64,000 nucleotides of DNA from CAWCGU01 sp963795195 (GCA_963795195.1 CAWCGU010000003.1:62001-126000); one strand, 5' to 3'; positions 32,798 to 42,219 are shown, counted from the stretch's first letter. Translations and numbers: made by a program. Notes: generated by a model from the sequence alone, not told the origin.

Positions 32798-34318
32798 GTG
32801 CCCTGTTCCCCGCGCATCCGTACCGTCGTTGGGGCCGCGCTCGTCATTGCCGCCCTCGCCCTCATCGCCTGTGGCGAGAAGAACGAGGACGCGGCCGGGC
32901 TCCCACCGATCCCCGTCGAGCAGGTCCGGACGACTTTCCCCGTTGAACAGGGACAGGCTTTCGCCGAGCCGGAGGAGCTGGTCGCATCCGACGGTGTGCT
33001 CTCGGGCACCTTCACGGTCCAGCGCACTCGATTTGCCGTCGGTGGTACGGAGGTGGTGGGTCGCTCCTACGACGGCAGCTTCATTGGGCCGACGCTCGTC
33101 GTTTCGCCGGGCGACCGCATCGAGTTGACGATCGACAACCAGCTTCCCGAGCAGACGAACATCCACTTCCACGGCTTCCACACCTCGCCGTCCGGGATCG
33201 CCGACAACGTCCTGCGCGAGATCGGGCCGGGCCGGACCGGCCGCGTTGTCGTGCCGGTCGCGGAGACGATGACGCCCGGCACCTACTGGTACCACTCCCA
33301 CGCCCACCCGCAGAGCGAGGGCCAGGTGTTCAGCGGCCTCTCGGGTGCGATCGTCGTCGAGGGGCTCGCCGAACTGCTGCCGGCCGAGCTGCGCGGAGTC
33401 ACGGAGCGGCTCTTCGCGCTCAAGGACCTGCAGGTCGAGGACGGCGCGATTCCCACTCACGACATCAACTCCAACGCGCCGACGACCCGCACGGTCAACG
33501 GGCTGATCGCGCCCCGGGTCACGATCGCGCCGGGAGAGACGCAGCTCTGGCGCTTCGCCAACATCAGCGCCGACATCTGGTACCGCCTCAGGCTCGACGG
33601 CGTCGCCGCCTTCAGCGTGATCGCCGAGGACGCAAATCCGGTCGGCAGCGTCTGGGAGGCCGAGAAGCTCCTGCTGCCGCCCGGCAAGCGCTACGACGTG
33701 CTCGTTGTGGGACCATCGGAGCCGGGCGAGTACCCGTTACGCACGCTCGAATACAGCACCGGACCTGTCGGTGACACCTATCCGCGCCGGACGATGGCGA
33801 CTGTGATCGTCGTGGGCGAGGAAGCCGAGCGGTTCCTGCCGCCGTCGAGCTTGGCTTCCGAGCCGCATCTCGAGCGGGAAACGGTCGACCGCCGACGCCG
33901 TTTTGTTTTCTCCGAGCAGAGCAAGGCCAACCGCTTCTTCATCAACGGCAAGCAGTTCGACCACACCGTCGTCAACACGGAAGCGGAGCTGGGAACGGTC
34001 GAGGAGTGGACGATCCAGAACACCTCGGGGGAGGAGCATCCCTTCCACCTGCACGTCGACGACTACCAGGTGATCTCGGTCAACGGCGAGCCCTATGACG
34101 CCAACAGCCTTCAGGACACCGTTGTGCTGCCGGTCGGCGGAGAGGTGGTGATTCGGGTCCGCTTCGACCAGTTCACCGGGCGCTTCGTCTACCACTGTCA
34201 CATCCTCGCCCACGAGGACGCTGGAATGATGGGCCAGATCGAGGTCACCCGGCCGCAGGCAGAGCGCTCGGAAGCTGACGCTCGCGAATCCGGACCTCGA
34301 GGCCCCCGTCAGGGCTGA
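32798..34318 (+). CDS. Multicopper oxidase lipoprotein
   Basis: 506 aa laccase-type enzyme using four coppers to oxidise a substrate and reduce O2 to water. The signal ends in a lipobox (ALIACGEK), so it is lipid-anchored outside. Copper motifs are complete: IHFHGFHT (about residue 120), WYHSHAHPQSEGQ (about 165), HPFHLHVDDY (about 414) and YHCHILAHEDAGMMG (about 465-479). GTG start at 32798. Its last 74 bp overlap the end of the cytochrome P450 gene on the other strand. Confidence 0.94.
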   Translation: MPCSPRIRTVVGAALVIAALALIACGEKNEDAAGLPPIPVEQVRTTFPVEQGQAFAEPEELVASDGVLSGTFTVQRTRFAVGGTEVVGRSYDGSFIGPTLVVSPGDRIELTIDNQLPEQTNIHFHGFHTSPSGIADNVLREIGPGRTGRVVVPVAETMTPGTYWYHSHAHPQSEGQVFSGLSGAIVVEGLAELLPAELRGVTERLFALKDLQVEDGAIPTHDINSNAPTTRTVNGLIAPRVTIAPGETQLWRFANISADIWYRLRLDGVAAFSVIAEDANPVGSVWEAEKLLLPPGKRYDVLVVGPSEPGEYPLRTLEYSTGPVGDTYPRRTMATVIVVGEEAERFLPPSSLASEPHLERETVDRRRRFVFSEQSKANRFFINGKQFDHTVVNTEAELGTVEEWTIQNTSGEEHPFHLHVDDYQVISVNGEPYDANSLQDTVVLPVGGEVVIRVRFDQFTGRFVYHCHILAHEDAGMMGQIEVTRPQAERSEADARESGPRGPRQG

Positions 34319-35666
34319 GGGTCGGCATCTGCCGGATCGTCATCGTGCGACCCGGCATCAACTCGAAGCGAAGCCGTTGCAGCAGCATCGTCGCCACCAG
34401 CTTGACCTCGGTCTGCCCGAACTTCTTGCCGATGCAGATCCGGGAGCCGCTGCCGAACGGGACGTAGGCGCCGCGGGCGAGCGCCGCCTTGCGCGAGCGC
34501 TCGAAGCGCTCGGGGATGAACGACTGCGGGTCTGCGAAGACCTCGGGAATGCGGTGGCTCGCCCATGAGGAGTAGTGGCAGTAGGTGCCTGCTGGGACGC
34601 GGTAGCCCCCGAACTCGAAGTCCCTGACGGCGCGGCGCGGCCCGACCCAGGCCGGCGGGTAAAGCCGCAAGACCTCGTCGAGCACCATCTCGAGATAGGG
34701 AAGGCCCTTTTCAAGCTGCTCGGGTGTGGGGGCCTGGCCGCCGAGCACCTCGTCCTGCTCGGCCTGCAGCAGGCCCAGGGCCCTTGGGTTGCGGGCGAGC
34801 TCGTAGACGAGGAACGAAAGCGTTGAGGTCGAGGTGTCGTGACCGGCGAACATCAGCGTCATCACCTGATCGCGAACCTCCTCATCCGACAACGCGTCCC
34901 CGCCCTCGTCCTCCCCGGCGAGAAGCAGGCTGAGGATGTCCATCCGCTCGGGATCGGGATTGCGGCGGCGCTCGCGGATCTCCGCATAGACGATCTCGTC
35001 GAGCACCTCTCGCGCGCGGTGCATCTTGTTCCAGGGGGAGCCGGGACCGCGCAGCATCCGAACCTGGAACTCGGTGCCGTAGAACGAGAGCGCGCGCTCG
35101 AAATGCTCAGCGGCCGCGGCGCCGCTGCCGCCGTCGTCCGGGTCGAGTCCGAACAGCGTGCGCATCGCGATTCGCATCGCCAGCACCCGCATCCACTCGT
35201 AGATGTCCACGACGCGACCCAGTTGCAGTTGCTCAATGGAGGTGCCGGCCTCAGCGGCCATCGTCTCGACGGTCGCGATGATCTGCTGGCGGTGGAAAGC
35301 CGGCATCATCATCGATCGGGCGCGGTCGTGGTAGGCCCCATCGATCGTCAGCAGACCGTCGCCGAGCAGCGGCGTCAGGTCGCCGAAGCTGCCCTCGCGC
35401 CAGTGGAAGTTCTCGGGGTGAGAGACGGTCACGAAGTTGTTCGCCTGCGGACCCAGCATCCAGACGATGCGCCGGTGCAGGATGCGCATGCTGAAGATCG
35501 GCCCGTGCTGCTCGTAGAGGGAGAGCAGGATCGGCAGCGGGTCGTGGGCAAACCGCCGTGTCAACGCGAAATCGAACTTCTTGGGGCCCGGCGGAAAGTC
35601 TGAGCGCCAGGAGCGCGGCTCCTGGGCCACGTCCGCTGCGATCACCCGCGTCACGCTGGTGCTCAT
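34245..35666 (-). CDS. Cytochrome P450
   Basis: 473 aa from the ATG at 35666 (a TTG at 35753 would give 502 aa). Proline hinge DFPPGPK, I-helix AGHDTSTSTL (about residue 280), ExxR in DEVLRLYPP, PERF, and the haem loop FGSGSRICIGKKF with the Cys thiolate (about 415). General layout is like bacterial CYP102/110-like fatty-acid or terpenoid oxidisers; no membrane anchor is seen, so a ferredoxin system would be needed. Convergent overlap of 74 bp with the multicopper oxidase. Confidence 0.93.
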   Translation of the reverse strand: MSTSVTRVIAADVAQEPRSWRSDFPPGPKKFDFALTRRFAHDPLPILLSLYEQHGPIFSMRILHRRIVWMLGPQANNFVTVSHPENFHWREGSFGDLTPLLGDGLLTIDGAYHDRARSMMMPAFHRQQIIATVETMAAEAGTSIEQLQLGRVVDIYEWMRVLAMRIAMRTLFGLDPDDGGSGAAAAEHFERALSFYGTEFQVRMLRGPGSPWNKMHRAREVLDEIVYAEIRERRRNPDPERMDILSLLLAGEDEGGDALSDEEVRDQVMTLMFAGHDTSTSTLSFLVYELARNPRALGLLQAEQDEVLGGQAPTPEQLEKGLPYLEMVLDEVLRLYPPAWVGPRRAVRDFEFGGYRVPAGTYCHYSSWASHRIPEVFADPQSFIPERFERSRKAALARGAYVPFGSGSRICIGKKFGQTEVKLVATMLLQRLRFELMPGRTMTIRQMPTLSPDGGLEVRIRERQLPSALPAAG

Positions 35667-35800
35667 CGGCGCGGGCCGAACCGCGCGCCCCCCACCGCCG
35701 TCGTACGAGCCGTTGCTGGAGGCTACCTCACGAGTGGATACGCGCGTTGCCAAACGGAGAGGAGCGTATCAACGGGGTGCCGGTCCGGCCTTCAATTCCC

Positions 35801-36532
35801 CTACTTTGCCGCTTCGTCCTCGCCGGCGTCGTCTTCCTCGGCAAGCTTCTCGACCGCGACGACCTCGCTCGTCTCGGGCTCGGCCTCGCGGCGGCGGAAG
35901 AGACGTCGGCGGCCCATCGTGGCGCTGCTTCCGTTGCCCTCGGCAACGTCGTCGTCATCGTCGTGCTCGAGCTCGTGCTCGCCGAGCGCGGCCTCTTCGT
36001 CCGGCTCGAAGCCGTCGTCGTCGTCCTCGAACTCCGCGCCTTCGTCGATGGCCAGCTCCTCGGCCTCGAGTTCGAGTTCCTCCAGCTCGACCGGAGATTG
36101 CTGATCGACGAGCTCGAGCTCGTCGTCAGCCGCTTGCTCGCCGTCCACAAAGCCGCCGCCGAGCTCTTCGAGGGCAGCCTCTTGCTCCTCGAGGTCAGAG
36201 TAGATCTCGTTTGTGATGCGCCCGAGGGCGGTCGAGAGGCTCTGTGCCTGAGCCCGCATCGTCTCGGCCTGGCTGATCAGCTCTTCGCCAAGTGCCGTCA
36301 GGTCATCGGTGAGCTCGCCGATTCGCTTGGTCCGCTCGCTGGAGACCGCGTCGAGCCGGTTACGAGTCTCGTCGGCGTAGCGCCGCGCCTCCTGCTTGGC
36401 GTCGGCGAGGATGCCCGCCGCGGATTCCTCGGCGGCGCTGATGATCGACTGCACCCGTTCGCTGGCAGCCCCGAGCAGCCCGGTGAGGCCCTTCGCCGCC
36501 GTCTCTTTCGTATCCCCCGGTTTGCCTTCCAT
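35801..36532 (-). CDS. Acidic coiled-coil protein (DivIVA/Wag31-like arrangement)
   Basis: 243 aa, family not firmly assigned. Residues about 20-115 are a long coiled coil without prolines (ERVQSIISAAEESAAGILADAKQEA, EARRYADETRNRL) resembling the helical part of DivIVA or ATP-synthase b-like proteins. It is followed by an extremely acidic segment (about 120-200) rich in Glu/Asp with runs such as EFEDDDDGFEPDEE, then a short basic patch MGRRRLFRRREAE. No signal or membrane helix. Probably a cytoskeletal, polar or cell-wall scaffold protein; inference only. Confidence 0.75.
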   Translation of the reverse strand: MEGKPGDTKETAAKGLTGLLGAASERVQSIISAAEESAAGILADAKQEARRYADETRNRLDAVSSERTKRIGELTDDLTALGEELISQAETMRAQAQSLSTALGRITNEIYSDLEEQEAALEELGGGFVDGEQAADDELELVDQQSPVELEELELEAEELAIDEGAEFEDDDDGFEPDEEAALGEHELEHDDDDDVAEGNGSSATMGRRRLFRRREAEPETSEVVAVEKLAEEDDAGEDEAAK

Positions 36533-36625
36533 CTAGAACGTGCCTCCTGCCGGTCGCTTACGGCGCGAATCGTAGAGCGTCGCCTATAAGGCGGTTCTCA
36601 GCGCCCACTCCGCGGCAGCTGGCGG

Positions 36626-37660
36626 CTAGCAGCCGTTGACGAGCTTTGACGCGCTTTGGACGACCTGAAAGGCCGTTCCGGGGATGTCCTTGAGGCGGCT
36701 GAGGTCGTCGTCGTCCCAGCGGTTGTCGCTGCCGCCCTGGAAGTACCAATTGGAGCCGTTGTCGGCGTTGATGAATCCGTAGCGGAAAAGGGCGACGAAG
36801 ATCGGGCGCGACTGGCTGCCCTCGGGGTAGTCGGACAGGTGCGACCTGTAGTAGCTGCGCTTCATCTTGAAGCGCAGTCCCATCGCCGGCCGCGTCGCCT
36901 TGCAGCTATCGGAGGCGTAGTGGGTGGCGGGCTTCAGATAGGCCCTGCGCGTCTCCTCGAAGGTGACACGGATCGCATGGTTGACGGCGCCCGCCTCGAC
37001 CTCGTCGTAGCGAACGAGCCCGGGCAGAATCGGCAGGCCGGCGGCGTCAGCCGAGGTGAAGCCTGCGGTGCGCAACGGGCCGGCCTTGCTGAGGTCGAAG
37101 AACGCGGTCCCGTCGGCCTGCCAGTCGTTGCCCTTCTTGAACGCGCGGTAGAGCTCGTAGAGGCCGCAGCTGCCCGACTGGACGACGAGCACGTGGCGAT
37201 CGCCGTCGGAGTTGTTGCCGCCCTCGACCCTCGCGTTGGGTGGAACCGGCGCCGGCCCGAAGTCGCTCTCATCCGGGAATCCGTTCGGGCCGATCTCGAC
37301 GGTGACGTTCGGCTGGTCGGCGTCGACGACCTCGTAGGGGATCCCGTAGTCGGTGTTCGAGCCGAAGTCGGGGTGCAGATCGCTGTCGCCGTCACGGTTG
37401 ATCTGGGCAATGATCCGACTCGACATCTTGTGCACGGGCGCCCGTGTCACGACCTGGTTCCAGGCGGTGTGGTCGGCGCCGGACTTGGCCTTCGGCGAGG
37501 CCGAGCTCGGCGGGAAGACATCGCAGCCACCGACCACGGGTGAGGGGCTTGCCGCGCTGCTCGTGTTGACTGGGCCGCCGGCAGCGAGAGCCAAGATGGC
37601 GGCGGCGACAAGCGCAGCGGTGGCGATCGCGACGACACGGACTTTCGCGCTGGCAGGCAT
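36626..37660 (-). CDS. Secreted protein of unknown function (344 aa)
   Basis: Signal peptide with core VVAIATAALVAAAILALAAGG. The mature part has a repeated-aromatic, beta-rich look: CDVFPPSSA, SSRIIAQINRDGDSDLHPDFGS, YGIPYEVVDADQPNV, HVLVVQSGSCGLYELYRAFK, and GLPILPGLVRYDEVEAGAVNHAIRVT (split within residues about 205-235). That last segment recurs in large families of uncharacterised secreted bacterial proteins. Two conserved Cys near SCKATRP and the C-terminal NGC may pair. No catalytic motif is certain. Confidence 0.8.
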   Translation of the reverse strand: MPASAKVRVVAIATAALVAAAILALAAGGPVNTSSAASPSPVVGGCDVFPPSSASPKAKSGADHTAWNQVVTRAPVHKMSSRIIAQINRDGDSDLHPDFGSNTDYGIPYEVVDADQPNVTVEIGPNGFPDESDFGPAPVPPNARVEGGNNSDGDRHVLVVQSGSCGLYELYRAFKKGNDWQADGTAFFDLSKAGPLRTAGFTSADAAGLPILPGLVRYDEVEAGAVNHAIRVTFEETRRAYLKPATHYASDSCKATRPAMGLRFKMKRSYYRSHLSDYPEGSQSRPIFVALFRYGFINADNGSNWYFQGGSDNRWDDDDLSRLKDIPGTAFQVVQSASKLVNGC

Positions 37661-37729
37661 CGACCTCGACTCTAGCGCTCCGAGGGCGGGTTGCGAGCCC
37701 CGATCGGGGTGAACTTGCCACCCCTGCTG

Positions 37730-39046
37730 TCAGCCCCGGGGTGACCGGCCCCCGCTGGCGCGCTCAGCCGCCGCCTGCAGCTCGTCCCGGAAAGCGGGGT
37801 GGGCTATAGCCGCCAGCGCCTGACCTCGCTGGTGGGTTGTCAGGCCCTGCAGTTCCGCGGCCCCATGCTCGGTGACGATCACGTCCACCTGGTGGCGGGG
37901 GGTGGTGATCACGGCGCCGGCGTCGAAGTAGGGCACGATCCGCGAACGCGGCACGCCGTCGATCTCGACCGTCGAGGGAAGGCAGAGCAGCGAGCGATCC
38001 TCCAGGGAGAGGGCCGGCCCGGAGATGAAGTCCTCATGCCCGCCTATCCCGGAGTACTGGACCCCGTTGATCGTGTCGGCGATCACCTGCCCGTGGATGT
38101 CGATCTCGATCGCCGCGTTGATCGTGACCATCGCCCGGTTGGCTGCGATCAGCTCCGGCGAATTGATCACGTCGACCGGCAGGAAGGCGACGTCGTGGTT
38201 CCCGTCGAGCCAGGCATAGAGCCGCTCCGTGCCGGCGGCGAAGGTGGCGACCGAAACCCCGTCGAACTGGCCCTTTCGATTGGTCACCTTGCCGGACTCG
38301 TGCAGCTGCATGAGCCCGGTCGTGAACATCTCGGAGTGGATGCCGAAGTCACCCGCCTCACCCTCCGCCAGCAGCCCGGCGATCACCGAGGGAACGGTCC
38401 CGATCCCCGTCTGCAGCGTTGCGCCTTCGGGGATGAAGGTCGCGGCATGCTCGGCGATCGCGCGGTCAACCTCGGTCGGAGGAGCATCGGCGAGCGGCAG
38501 CGGCGCCCGGTCGGACTCGACGAGCAGGTCGACGCCATCGACGTGTAGGGCATGGGCATGTCTGGGTGGCAGCCCAAAGGTTCGCGGGAAATTCGGTGAG
38601 CACTCGACGACCAGCAGGCGGTCGGGATCCTCGCCGGCGCGCAAAAGCTCTCCGTAGGAGGCGCCGGCGTGAAGCGAGAGGCTGATCCAGCCGTCCTCGT
38701 CGGGCATAGCCGCTGCGGTGGCCATCACCCTCGGGGCCTGCGCCTCGAGGACGGGGGTGAAGCGGCGGAAGTCGGCCGGCGCGAAGCTGATGTTCGCGCC
38801 CTGATCTCTCAGCGCTCGTTCGATCGGACCGAAGAAGCCGGAGAGGTAGTGGACATTGGGATGCGAGAAAGCCGGTGAGAAGACCGCCAGTAAAGCGCCG
38901 TAGATGCGGAGCTCCTCCCAGTCGTCGCGCGTGCCGAGAGCTTCCATGAAGCCGCCGGGCTGCCCGGTGGCGAGCGGGATGCCGAGCGAGTCGCGAGCGT
39001 TGATCCTCCCCGCGGCCGCTTCCGGGCTTAGCCTTTCGGCGCTCAT
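37730..39046 (-). CDS. Acetyl-CoA hydrolase/CoA-transferase family protein
   Basis: 438 aa, similar in layout to 4-hydroxybutyrate or acetate CoA-transferases. The catalytic Glu lies in HSEMFTTGLMQLHESG (about residue 237), and the CoA-binding GIGTVPSVIAGLL (about 205) and GIGGHEDFISG (about 335) loops are present. It moves CoA between acyl-CoA and a free acid, cytoplasmic. It stands alone, divergent from an FHA gene. Confidence 0.9.
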   Translation of the reverse strand: MSAERLSPEAAAGRINARDSLGIPLATGQPGGFMEALGTRDDWEELRIYGALLAVFSPAFSHPNVHYLSGFFGPIERALRDQGANISFAPADFRRFTPVLEAQAPRVMATAAAMPDEDGWISLSLHAGASYGELLRAGEDPDRLLVVECSPNFPRTFGLPPRHAHALHVDGVDLLVESDRAPLPLADAPPTEVDRAIAEHAATFIPEGATLQTGIGTVPSVIAGLLAEGEAGDFGIHSEMFTTGLMQLHESGKVTNRKGQFDGVSVATFAAGTERLYAWLDGNHDVAFLPVDVINSPELIAANRAMVTINAAIEIDIHGQVIADTINGVQYSGIGGHEDFISGPALSLEDRSLLCLPSTVEIDGVPRSRIVPYFDAGAVITTPRHQVDVIVTEHGAAELQGLTTHQRGQALAAIAHPAFRDELQAAAERASGGRSPRG

Positions 39047-39121
39047 GGGCGGGCGGCCTCCACGGCCGGCGAGCCTAGATGATCGGGACAGGTCCGTGAG
39101 TGATCCTTTAGCGTCATTTAG

Positions 39122-40105
39122 ATGAGGTTGACGATCACCGAGGGGGTGGCCGCTCCGGGCGAGGTCGAGGTAACGGCCCTCGCCTTCCTGATCGGCCGCG
39201 AGCCGGGGATGGATCTCGTGCTCGCCGCCGACGAGGAGGTTTCACGAGAGCACGCAGCGCTGCGGGCACTGCCGGATGGGCGACTCGAGGTCGAGGACCT
39301 GGGCTCCACGAACGGGACGTACGTCGACGGAGCTCGCCTCGGCGAGCCGGTCTTGCTAGCCGGAGGTGAGAGCATCCGCATAGGCAACACGGTGCTCGTG
39401 GTCGAAGCCCCGACCCCGGGCGCGACGCGGATCGCGGTACCAGGGGCGACGAAGGTTGCGCCTCCCCCGCCCACGCCGATGCCTTCGCCGGCGCCGGTTT
39501 TCGCGGAGCCGGCGACCGGTCCCACCCTGACCCTGTCAAAACCCGGCCAGGAGCCCAGGCGCGGACGCTCGAGCGCGAGCATGACGGTCGCCGCCGGGCT
39601 CGTCATCGTCTGCTCGATCGCCCTGGTCTCGTTCATGACGCTCAATTGGTTCGACGCAACCGAGGTGAGCGCGCCCGAGGGAAGCGCCCAGCTGACCGAC
39701 CAGATCAAGGCGCTGATCGAGCAGGGTGAGGGCCGCGATATCGACTTCTCCGCCAACGCCTGGCAGGCCTTCAGCGGCTTCGACTTCCTGTTCGTGATCG
39801 TCGCTGCGATCGGCCTCGGCTTCGGGATCGCGCTGTTGATAACCCGCGATTCGACGGTTGCCGTGGTCGGAGCCGTGGTCTTCGGCCTGGCCTCGCTCGG
39901 CGTTGCGCTGCTGATTGCCTCCAAGCTCTTCTCGACGCCGGATCTGGTCGGGTTCATCGCCCAGCAGACGGCCGACCAGTCCGCTGACGCCGGCGTGTCC
40001 GTGGAAAGTTCAGCCCAGATCGGGGCGATTCTCGCGCTGCTCGCCGCGCTCGCTGGCATCGGCGCCTCGGTGTTCGCGGCGATCGGCGCCCGTACACGCC
40101 GATGA
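39122..40105 (+). CDS. FHA-domain membrane protein
   Basis: 327 aa. N-terminal forkhead-associated domain (about residues 1-95): LIGREPGMDLVL, EVSREHAALR and DLGSTNGTYVDG provide the phosphothreonine-binding Arg, Ser, His and Asn. A Pro/Ala linker follows (VAPPPPTPMPSPAPV), then three to four hydrophobic helices (AAGLVIVCSIALVSFM; FLFVIVAAIGLGFGIALLI; VAVVGAVVFGLASLGVALLI; AILALLAALAGIGASVFAA). It probably reads Ser/Thr-kinase signals at the membrane. Overlaps the next gene by 4 bp. Confidence 0.9.
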   Translation: MRLTITEGVAAPGEVEVTALAFLIGREPGMDLVLAADEEVSREHAALRALPDGRLEVEDLGSTNGTYVDGARLGEPVLLAGGESIRIGNTVLVVEAPTPGATRIAVPGATKVAPPPPTPMPSPAPVFAEPATGPTLTLSKPGQEPRRGRSSASMTVAAGLVIVCSIALVSFMTLNWFDATEVSAPEGSAQLTDQIKALIEQGEGRDIDFSANAWQAFSGFDFLFVIVAAIGLGFGIALLITRDSTVAVVGAVVFGLASLGVALLIASKLFSTPDLVGFIAQQTADQSADAGVSVESSAQIGAILALLAALAGIGASVFAAIGARTRR

Positions 40106-40692
40106 AGCCGCTCGTCCTCAGCGACACGCTCGCGACCGTCACGTTCTACGCCTGCATCGCCGGCTTCACAATTACGGAGATCTCCCTCGCCATCCGCACC
40201 ACCGGCCGCGGCAACGAGTCCGATCGCAGCCACATCCCCCTTTTCATCGCTTCGATCGCCGGATTCGTGCTTGCCGTCGTCATCGCCGCCAACCTCGAGC
40301 AGCTCTCGTTGCCGGGGGGGCAGACGTGGCCGGTCGTCGCGGGCTTGGCGATTTTCGCCGCCGGCGCGGCCTTCCGGTACTGGGCGATCTGGACCTGTGG
40401 ACGGTTCTTCGTATTCGTCCTGGAGGTGCAGGACGACCACAGGGTGATCGACACCGGTCCGTACGCGATCGTCCGGCATCCCAGCTACCTGGGTCTGCTG
40501 ACCGCGATTTTCGGTCTCGGGCTCGCCTACGACAACTGGCTTTCGCTCGCCGTCTGCTTCCTGCCGCCGCTGCTCGGGTTCATGCGCAGAATCCTGCTCG
40601 AGGAGCGCTTCCTCAACAAGGAGCTGGGCGCGCCCTACGCCGACTACTGTGCCCGCACCCGTCGCCTGATCCCCGGACTCTGGATCATCTAG
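40102..40692 (+). CDS. Isoprenylcysteine carboxyl methyltransferase (ICMT)-family membrane protein
   Basis: 196 aa integral membrane protein with five or so helices. The C-terminal SAM-binding region of the ICMT/phospholipid methyltransferase family is present: GPYAIVRHPSYLGLL (about residue 117) and an ending EERFLNKELGAPYADYCARTRRLIPGL. It methylates a lipid or prenyl substrate using S-adenosylmethionine. Translationally coupled to the FHA gene by ATGA. Confidence 0.9.
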   Translation: MKPLVLSDTLATVTFYACIAGFTITEISLAIRTTGRGNESDRSHIPLFIASIAGFVLAVVIAANLEQLSLPGGQTWPVVAGLAIFAAGAAFRYWAIWTCGRFFVFVLEVQDDHRVIDTGPYAIVRHPSYLGLLTAIFGLGLAYDNWLSLAVCFLPPLLGFMRRILLEERFLNKELGAPYADYCARTRRLIPGLWII

Positions 40693-40730
40693 TCTCGCAC
40701 TCGGCAGACAACCCCAAGGAGGTCCGTGGA

Positions 40731-41528
40731 GTGAGCACCGAAGAACGCGTTCAGATCGAGGTCACAGACGGTGTAGCTGATGTGCGCATGGTGCGGGGGG
40801 CCAAGCACAACGGACTTGACTGGCCGATGTTCGAGGCGCTCAACGGTGCGATCGATCAACTGCGCGATTCCAGCGACGTGCGAGTCGTGGTCCTCTCGGG
40901 CGAGGGTCCCAGCTTCTGCGCAGGACTCGACTTCGCCAGCTTCATGGCCGCCGGGATGAGCCCCGGCGAGGGATTTGCCAAAGCGGACGGCGAGGTCGCA
41001 AACGTCGCCCAGAGAGTCGCTTTCGGCTGGCGCCAGCTTCCGATGCCTGTGATCGGCGCGCTGCACGGCAACTGCCTCGGGGGCGGCCTTCAGATCGCGC
41101 TCGGCACCGACATCCGCATCGCGGCGCCCAGCCTGCGGATGTCGGTCATGGAGATCAAGTACGGGCTCGTCCCCGACATGAGCATCACCCAGACGATCTC
41201 GAAGCTGGCTCGAATCGACATCGCCAAGGAGCTGACGTTCACAGGGCGCGTCATCGAGGGCGACGAGGCGCTGGAGCTGGGTCTCGTCACCCGGCTTGCC
41301 GACGATCCGCTGGCTGCGGCCAACGAGCTGGCCGCCGAGATCGCGTCGAAGTCGCCTGACGCGATCCGCGCCGGCAAGCGGCTCCTCAACGAGGCCTGGC
41401 TGGCCAGCCCCGAGGAGGGGCTTGCGCTCGAAGCCGAGGAGCAGCGCGCGTTGCTCGGCTCGCCCAATCAGATGGCCGCCGTGCAGGCCGCCCTCAGCGG
41501 CCAGCCCGCGCGCTTCGAAACGGTCTGA
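40731..41528 (+). CDS. Enoyl-CoA hydratase/isomerase family protein
   Basis: 265 aa from the GTG at 40731, which follows SD AAGGAGG at a proper distance. Crotonase fold with FCAGLDFASF (about residue 65), HGNCLGGGLQIALGTDIRIA (about 107) and KYGLVPDMSITQTISKLA (about 140). The usual Glu in the third motif is replaced by a VPDM loop, so chemistry may differ from crotonase. Preceded by the ICMT gene. Confidence 0.9.
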   Translation: MSTEERVQIEVTDGVADVRMVRGAKHNGLDWPMFEALNGAIDQLRDSSDVRVVVLSGEGPSFCAGLDFASFMAAGMSPGEGFAKADGEVANVAQRVAFGWRQLPMPVIGALHGNCLGGGLQIALGTDIRIAAPSLRMSVMEIKYGLVPDMSITQTISKLARIDIAKELTFTGRVIEGDEALELGLVTRLADDPLAAANELAAEIASKSPDAIRAGKRLLNEAWLASPEEGLALEAEEQRALLGSPNQMAAVQAALSGQPARFETV

Positions 41529-41544
41529 CTAGGACCTGTCTCGC

Positions 41545-41871
41545 TTATTCCTTGACGACGACCTTGCCGGTCATCCCCAGACTCTCGTGCGGGATGCAGT
41601 AGTACTTGAAGGTGCCGACGGCTCCGAACCGCTTCGAAACCGTTCCGCCCGTCCGCAGGGCCTTGTTGAAGGGGCCCTTGCGCATGGTTACGGTGTGGGT
41701 GCCCTCGACACCCTCCCAGGTCACCTTCTGACCGGGTGCGATCCTCACGGTTTTCGGCGCGAAGGTCTGAGCGAGCGCATCGACCTTCTTCGCCGGAAGC
41801 GCGCCGGCGGAACCGCCGCTGAAAACGACCGCAAGCGAACACGTTGCGGCCGCAAGCAAGAACCTCTTCAT
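41545..41871 (-). CDS. Exported cupredoxin (plastocyanin-like)
   Basis: 108 aa from the ATG at 41871, chosen because GGGAGGGATTGAG lies just before it (the upstream ATG would place the SD inside the gene). Signal peptide FLLAAATCSLAVVFSGG. Type-1 copper ligands: His in EGTHTVTM (about residue 57) and Cys/His/Met in YYCIPHESLGMTG (C, H and M near the C-terminus). A small electron carrier outside the membrane. Confidence 0.9.
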   Translation of the reverse strand: MKRFLLAAATCSLAVVFSGGSAGALPAKKVDALAQTFAPKTVRIAPGQKVTWEGVEGTHTVTMRKGPFNKALRTGGTVSKRFGAVGTFKYYCIPHESLGMTGKVVVKE

Positions 41872-42015
41872 CTCAATCCCTCCCTTGGTTGCCATAGGCG
41901 CGACTATAACGCTCGCGGGGCTTCACAAGCCCCAGAGCATTGATATCGTCGCGCGCTTCAGCAGTCAGTTCGAGTCTCAAGCCCTTGTCCGGAAGGCAGG
42001 GCGGGAAGGTGAGTC

Positions 42016-42219
42016 ATGCCGACCGGAGTTGTCAAGTGGTTCAGTGACGAAAAGGGCTACGGCTTCATCACGCCGGACGAGGGCGATACGGATCTCTTCG
42101 TCCACCACAGCGGAATCATCGCCGAAGGCCGGCGCTCCCTCGAAGAGGGCGCCCGGGTCTCCTATGAGACCGAGGCCGGAGACAAGGGTCCGCGGGCGGT
42201 GAACGTCCAGGCGCAGTAG
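42016..42219 (+). CDS. Cold-shock protein, CspA family
   Basis: 67 aa, full-length single cold-shock domain. RNP1 KGYGFITP and RNP2 LFVHHSGI are both intact. Binds single-stranded RNA/DNA as an RNA chaperone. SD GGGAAGGTGAG precedes the ATG. A perfect GGGGCTT-cac-AAGCCCC hairpin lies in the divergent gap upstream (41917-41933). Confidence 0.96.
   Translation: MPTGVVKWFSDEKGYGFITPDEGDTDLFVHHSGIIAEGRRSLEEGARVSYETEAGDKGPRAVNVQAQ

Noticed and set aside
39118..40479. Long antisense frame opposite the FHA and ICMT genes
   Set aside because: Low-complexity Ser/Ala/Pro product; the plus-strand FHA and ICMT genes are clearly real.
41917..41933. Hairpin GGGGCTT-cac-AAGCCCC as a terminator
   Set aside because: It lies between divergent genes, upstream of both, with no T-run; at most an operator or leader hairpin.
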